Shown piece after piece: positions 25,177 to 28,629 of a DNA stretch of 28,629 nucleotides; within the stretch, counting starts at the first letter, position 1; every line of letters begins with the position of its first letter. Source of the stretch: a virus; IMG/VR virus record IMGVR_UViG_3300044641_003388, positions 1 through 28,629 of that record. One strand, 5' to 3'. The notes under the pieces were generated by a model. It was not told where the DNA came from and did not search any database. It saw only the letters and a list, made by a program, of their open reading frames with translations. A program made the position numbers and the translations under genes.

Positions 25177-26524
25177 AAAAATCAATTAGTTGTGGGAATG
25201 TTTTTTTAAAATCAGTACCTCTTCGTTTATCATATTCTGTAACATATGCTACAAATTGTTTCTTTAAGTAACGATTATCTTTACTAACCACATTTGTTGC
25301 ATAATCATAGGTTCTTTTTATTTTTTGTATCTGAGTGTCCGAGAAGCCTGGACCATTTTCAATTCTACCATAGTATAGAGCCTTTTTAGCAGCTTCTAAT
25401 ATTAATCCCTTATGTTCCTCTTCAAGAATATTAATCGATAAAAATGCGGGGTATCTTAGGTATGATGTATCAAGTAATAATGCTTCACCCCAATATCGTT
25501 GTTCATTATGGAATTTCTTTTTATACTCAAAAACCTTATCCAATAAATCACCATATGTGAAAATAGATAACGCATTGAATGTGGCCATAATATTGACAAC
25601 CACCTTTGGTAATTGTTCCAGTATATCATGAATATTAACCCATAATTGATCATAATCTAAACCAAAACGAATATACTCTGCTTGTTCTTTTGACGCCTCA
25701 ACGGATGTGAAAATAACTAGCTCTCTAACTTTATTGTTCTCTGTTAAATCTTTTACAATGCTAATTAATTTATCAATAAGAGGTCTTGGTACTGATAGAT
25801 TTGTATTAATGGCTAATGATAAATTTGGATTGTCTTTCCAATTTTCTTGAATGTACTCTAACACCTTAAATGTATCATCCATCAATAATGGTTCGCCACC
25901 AGTAATTCTAAAAGTATGTAGGTCTTTGAATAGTTCTGGCCACCATTTCCAAAATGCGTCCCTGTAAGGATTATCATCAGTTAGTTTATATCTAGTGTCA
26001 ATTCTATTATCAACAAAGTCCAATGAATTGAAATCATGGTTCTTAGTATATGGGCCAAACTTTTTAATTTCCTCAACCCACTTTGAAGAGTATGGTGGGC
26101 TACAGTATGCACATTTTAAATTACAGGTGTTACCAAATGATATTTCAACATATCTTGGATTATAATCTTCTCGCCAATCTAAATCTTTGATTATATTATA
26201 CTGATCAATAGACCATGGTTCAGCAGATTTAAAAACTCTATCAGAAAAAGAATTGGATGAATTTTCTACATTCCAACAATAGTTACACTCCTCCGGTTTT
26301 TCACCAGATAACATTTCTTTTCTTTTTTGTTTCTTAAACTTGGTGTTATGTAATGCTTTTGGATTTCTAAGAACCTCATCTAATGGGATCTTATGTGGTA
26401 TTGGGTGGTGACATGAGTGTGTCGTCCCATTAAGTAAATGAATAGTAACCTGTGTCCATTTTGCTAAACAAAATCCGCAACCAACGGAATCTAACTTGTC
26501 TTTTATTTTTTTGTAATCGGACAT
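25157..26524 (-). CDS. Radical SAM protein, twitch/SPASM-like
   Basis: A 455-residue protein. Cluster cysteines C134, C138 and C141 are in TCNLKCAYCSPPY, with RITGGEPLL for SAM binding. The N-terminus has C16 and C19 (VGCGFCLAKW), C38 (SCHHPIPH), C80 and C83 (ECNYCW), as in the 482-residue paralogue immediately after the LamG gene. The two share most of their length and probably come from a duplication with a LamG gene between them. It has a one-base offset from the galactosyltransferase gene upstream (start ATG at 26524 next to its stop at 26525). Substrate unknown; peptide modification is likely from family knowledge. Confidence 0.88.
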   Translation of the reverse strand: MSDYKKIKDKLDSVGCGFCLAKWTQVTIHLLNGTTHSCHHPIPHKIPLDEVLRNPKALHNTKFKKQKRKEMLSGEKPEECNYCWNVENSSNSFSDRVFKSAEPWSIDQYNIIKDLDWREDYNPRYVEISFGNTCNLKCAYCSPPYSSKWVEEIKKFGPYTKNHDFNSLDFVDNRIDTRYKLTDDNPYRDAFWKWWPELFKDLHTFRITGGEPLLMDDTFKVLEYIQENWKDNPNLSLAINTNLSVPRPLIDKLISIVKDLTENNKVRELVIFTSVEASKEQAEYIRFGLDYDQLWVNIHDILEQLPKVVVNIMATFNALSIFTYGDLLDKVFEYKKKFHNEQRYWGEALLLDTSYLRYPAFLSINILEEEHKGLILEAAKKALYYGRIENGPGFSDTQIQKIKRTYDYATNVVSKDNRYLKKQFVAYVTEYDKRRGTDFKKTFPQLIDFYDKYKD

Positions 26525-27922
26525 CTATTTCATTTTAACATTTATAAACTTAGTGTTAGGGTATAAAGATACATCAATATTATCAATATCCAAGACATCC
26601 ATTATTTTATTTAAACCATCTTCTTTATGGTTGATTTTACCCTGTTGCATCTCGGTGACAAATCGTTTTTCATTTCTTGCTGTTGTTTCACCTTTAGCCC
26701 AACCACCATTAACGAATCCCTCATCAACATGTGGTAAACAATAGAAATTCCCTTCTCGTCTATATGGAATAATGTTTTCAATTATTTCAATATTCTCATT
26801 AGTTAGTTCAATGTTTTGTTTAAGAACCTCTTGTGCGTTAATATCTAATTCAAGCACAACGTTTTCTTTATTTTTATACATGTCCTGGATATCACCAAAG
26901 AATTTATTAAAAATTTTAAATTCAGATATCTTACCTTTAAATCTTGTATTAACGTGTGAGCAAAAACCCAATAAAAATGGTTTAATGGCATCATGTGTTT
27001 TTAATTCCTCACCAATTGGGAACGGTATATTTTGTTTTGTTCCATTCATTTGAGATACCAATTCATCATTTATGTAAAAATACATTTTCTTTTCTTCTGA
27101 ATTGTAACTTACAGTAACCTGAGTCCACATACCCTCAAACCTTTTTGCCCAGTTGTAGTGTCTCATATTTGTTCTATCAAATATGTTCATGGTGACAGCT
27201 CTGGAATTATTAAAGGATAATCCCCATGTCCAGCTACCATCTTTTCTTAATAACGGGTATTCAATGAATTGTTTGTTTTGATCTCCAACCAACCAAATTG
27301 GTACTTTATCTTCTTGTTGGTCAGCATTGAATGTCATTGTTATTGTGTGGTCATTGTGTAAGCATGAACTAATTTCTCTATTCGTTGGTACATATATTGC
27401 AGAATCATTTCCATTAAAGTTTGCTATTAATTTACCCTCTTCTGTTTTAATAACTCTACCCGTTGTCATCCCCTCAAAATAACATCTCCAAAATAAATCA
27501 TCATCTTCCTGGCCCCAATCCCAATAGTCATTTGAATAACCATTGGTCTTGTATGCTTGCTCCTTGTTAAATAAAACAACACCACCAAAGTATTGATCAT
27601 AGCCTAAACCATAATTGTATTTAGATAGTTTGGTTGCTATGTGTATAGGGGTTTCTTCTGGATAAGAATAATCCGCACCTTCACCTGATAACATATCAAC
27701 ATCATGCCAAGCGATATAATCACAACCATCCTCAAATGCATAATGTGCTGCAATATTTTTCATAGCACCTCTATTGAATAGTTTTTCATCTACCTGGTGA
27801 CCAACATAAAAAGTGTGGTCAATGCCTTGTTTATCTAGTTCCTTGCTTAAATGAGGAATTAATCTTTCAATGTGTTCTTTTCTGTTTCTATATGGTATAC
27901 AAATACCTAATTTATGTTTCAT
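26525..27922 (-). CDS. GT7 (beta-1,4-galactosyltransferase-like) with an inserted LamG domain
   Basis: A 465-residue protein. The N-terminal catalytic part (1-157) shows the GT7 motifs IPYRNR (9-14), FNRG (49-52), the metal-binding HDVD (73-76), YFGGV (111-115) and NGYSNDYWDWGQEDDD (127-142). A LamG-type domain fills about 160-380 (TMTFNADQ, WTWGLSFNNS, WTQVTVSYNSEEKKMYFYIN, FKGKISEFKIF). GT7 then resumes: CLPH (395-398, H398 in the place of the Mn-ligand His), NEKRF (417-421), EDGLNKI (434-440) and a TKFINVK end, like DGLNSL and ITVDI in animal enzymes. The family adds galactose or a related sugar to an acceptor sugar. No membrane anchor. It overlaps the paralogue upstream by four bases. Sugar and acceptor unknown. 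Confidence 0.85.
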   Translation of the reverse strand: MKHKLGICIPYRNRKEHIERLIPHLSKELDKQGIDHTFYVGHQVDEKLFNRGAMKNIAAHYAFEDGCDYIAWHDVDMLSGEGADYSYPEETPIHIATKLSKYNYGLGYDQYFGGVVLFNKEQAYKTNGYSNDYWDWGQEDDDLFWRCYFEGMTTGRVIKTEEGKLIANFNGNDSAIYVPTNREISSCLHNDHTITMTFNADQQEDKVPIWLVGDQNKQFIEYPLLRKDGSWTWGLSFNNSRAVTMNIFDRTNMRHYNWAKRFEGMWTQVTVSYNSEEKKMYFYINDELVSQMNGTKQNIPFPIGEELKTHDAIKPFLLGFCSHVNTRFKGKISEFKIFNKFFGDIQDMYKNKENVVLELDINAQEVLKQNIELTNENIEIIENIIPYRREGNFYCLPHVDEGFVNGGWAKGETTARNEKRFVTEMQQGKINHKEDGLNKIMDVLDIDNIDVSLYPNTKFINVKMK

Positions 27923-28629
27923 ATTCCTACTGTTATTTGATATATGTTTTCTTCTTTTATTATACCGTGCTCAATAAATTCTAAGGTTGATAATCCATCA
28001 TATTCAAGTAACTCATCGTTAACTGAAACTTCATTAACAAACCTAAGCTGATTCCATCTAGTCGCTTGATCTTTCCACTTATTGTTTAAAAATCCATTTG
28101 ACTCATGTATTAATGAATCAAATCTTGATGGACGTCTATATGGAATTTTAACTTCCGTAAATTCGGTGTATATACTTTTTATTATATCACAATTTTTTAT
28201 CATTCCATTGTTGTTATTCCCAGATAAGTCAATTAACTGGTAATTTTTAATGTGATCTGAATTATAATATATTTTTAAAAATGATGATAATGTTTCATCA
28301 TCAAATGTTTTCTTAAAATATTCTTTCTCGTTATTAGATATCTTTTTAATATCTTCATCACCTAGTTTTTCTTCAAAATATGCAAAAATATCTAAAGTAC
28401 CTTTAAAATAGTTTTCCATTTTTTCTCTATCCGGTTTACCAACACCAAGATAAAAATGTGGTTCCTTTCTATAGAAATATAATTTTTTAAATGTTGGTGT
28501 CTCACCAATAAATTCACCGTCCTGATATACTTTTATTATTTTTTCATCATTATCCAAAACAACGGTGATGTTTGTCTTGTAAGTTGGCTTTATTTTAGAG
28601 TTAACATAAAGGGCGTTTTTCTGACTATC
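27919..28629 (-). CDS. GT7-like protein with LamG insert, N-terminus beyond the right edge
   Basis: The frame is open from the right edge to the TGA at 27919, giving at least 236 residues; a TTG at 28557 is not a real start because clear domain sequence lies upstream of it (KTNITVVLDNDEKIIKVYQD). The visible part is the second half of a LamG domain (YFKGTLDIFAYFEEKLGDED) followed by KIPYRRPSRFDSLIH, GFLNNKW, NQLRFVNE and YDGLSTLEF, which align with the resumed GT7 end of the next gene (IPYRREGNFYCLPH, GFVNGGW, NEKRFVTE, EDGLNKI). So it is probably a tandem paralogue whose GT7 N-terminus is outside the window. If so, the His in SLIH is the metal ligand. Confidence 0.7.
   Translation of the reverse strand, partial: DSQKNALYVNSKIKPTYKTNITVVLDNDEKIIKVYQDGEFIGETPTFKKLYFYRKEPHFYLGVGKPDREKMENYFKGTLDIFAYFEEKLGDEDIKKISNNEKEYFKKTFDDETLSSFLKIYYNSDHIKNYQLIDLSGNNNNGMIKNCDIIKSIYTEFTEVKIPYRRPSRFDSLIHESNGFLNNKWKDQATRWNQLRFVNEVSVNDELLEYDGLSTLEFIEHGIIKEENIYQITVGI

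Overview
The window looks like a stretch of a large, AT-rich tailed-phage genome (Caudoviricetes), probably from an aquatic environment. The evidence is a 1,864-residue fibre-type protein built of SGS-rich beta repeats with a tail-fibre-like C-terminus, three tandem copies of a smaller fibre-like protein, very dense packing with 1-30 base gene overlaps, and a long run of accessory enzymes of the kind carried by marine T4-like phages. No terminase, capsid or polymerase gene is present, so the lineage cannot be fixed. The host is unknown. None of the starts inspected has a Shine-Dalgarno AGGAGG. They follow A/T-rich stretches, often TTAATATAATATG, which would fit a Bacteroidota-type host, but this is inference.

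All genes are on the minus strand and read from right to left. (A) 28629-24592: two tandem galactosyltransferase-type genes (the first cut by the right edge), each with a lectin-like (LamG) domain inside the catalytic domain, then a radical SAM enzyme and a free-standing LamG protein. (B) 24588-20790: three more radical SAM enzymes. (C) 20788-17644: an SGNH hydrolase, a GT-A-like glycosyltransferase and a NodU/CmcH-type carbamoyltransferase, then a leftover C-terminal scrap of another SGNH hydrolase and a 38-residue basic protein. (D) 17390-9640: APS kinase, four 2-oxoglutarate/Fe(II) oxygenases, a small HxGH nucleotidyltransferase, three sulfotransferases, a DUF2061 membrane protein, a guanidinoacetate-methyltransferase-like enzyme, an ATP-grasp/Hint protein with a Cys-rich tail, and a 39-residue ORF. 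(E) 9635-8604: a fifth radical SAM enzyme. (F) 8559-1: the fibre genes, the last cut by the left edge.

Taken together, the window is a decoration cassette ahead of the fibre genes. Galactosyl transfer, carbamoylation, hydroxylation, PAPS formation and sulfation, methylation and radical chemistry are all encoded side by side. The most notable points are three repeats of a hydroxylase-then-sulfotransferase order beside a PAPS-supply gene, the split GT7/LamG architecture, the N-terminal placement of the SPASM-type cysteines in all five radical SAM proteins, the ATP-grasp/degenerate-Hint/Cys-rich protein, and a recurrent C-terminal -LI (or -II/-FI) on 12 of 25 accessory proteins. The targets (virion fibres, host envelope or a peptide) cannot be read from sequence alone.

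There is no gene-free stretch longer than about 60 bases, and no tRNA, rRNA, CRISPR array, insertion sequence or convincing terminator was seen.
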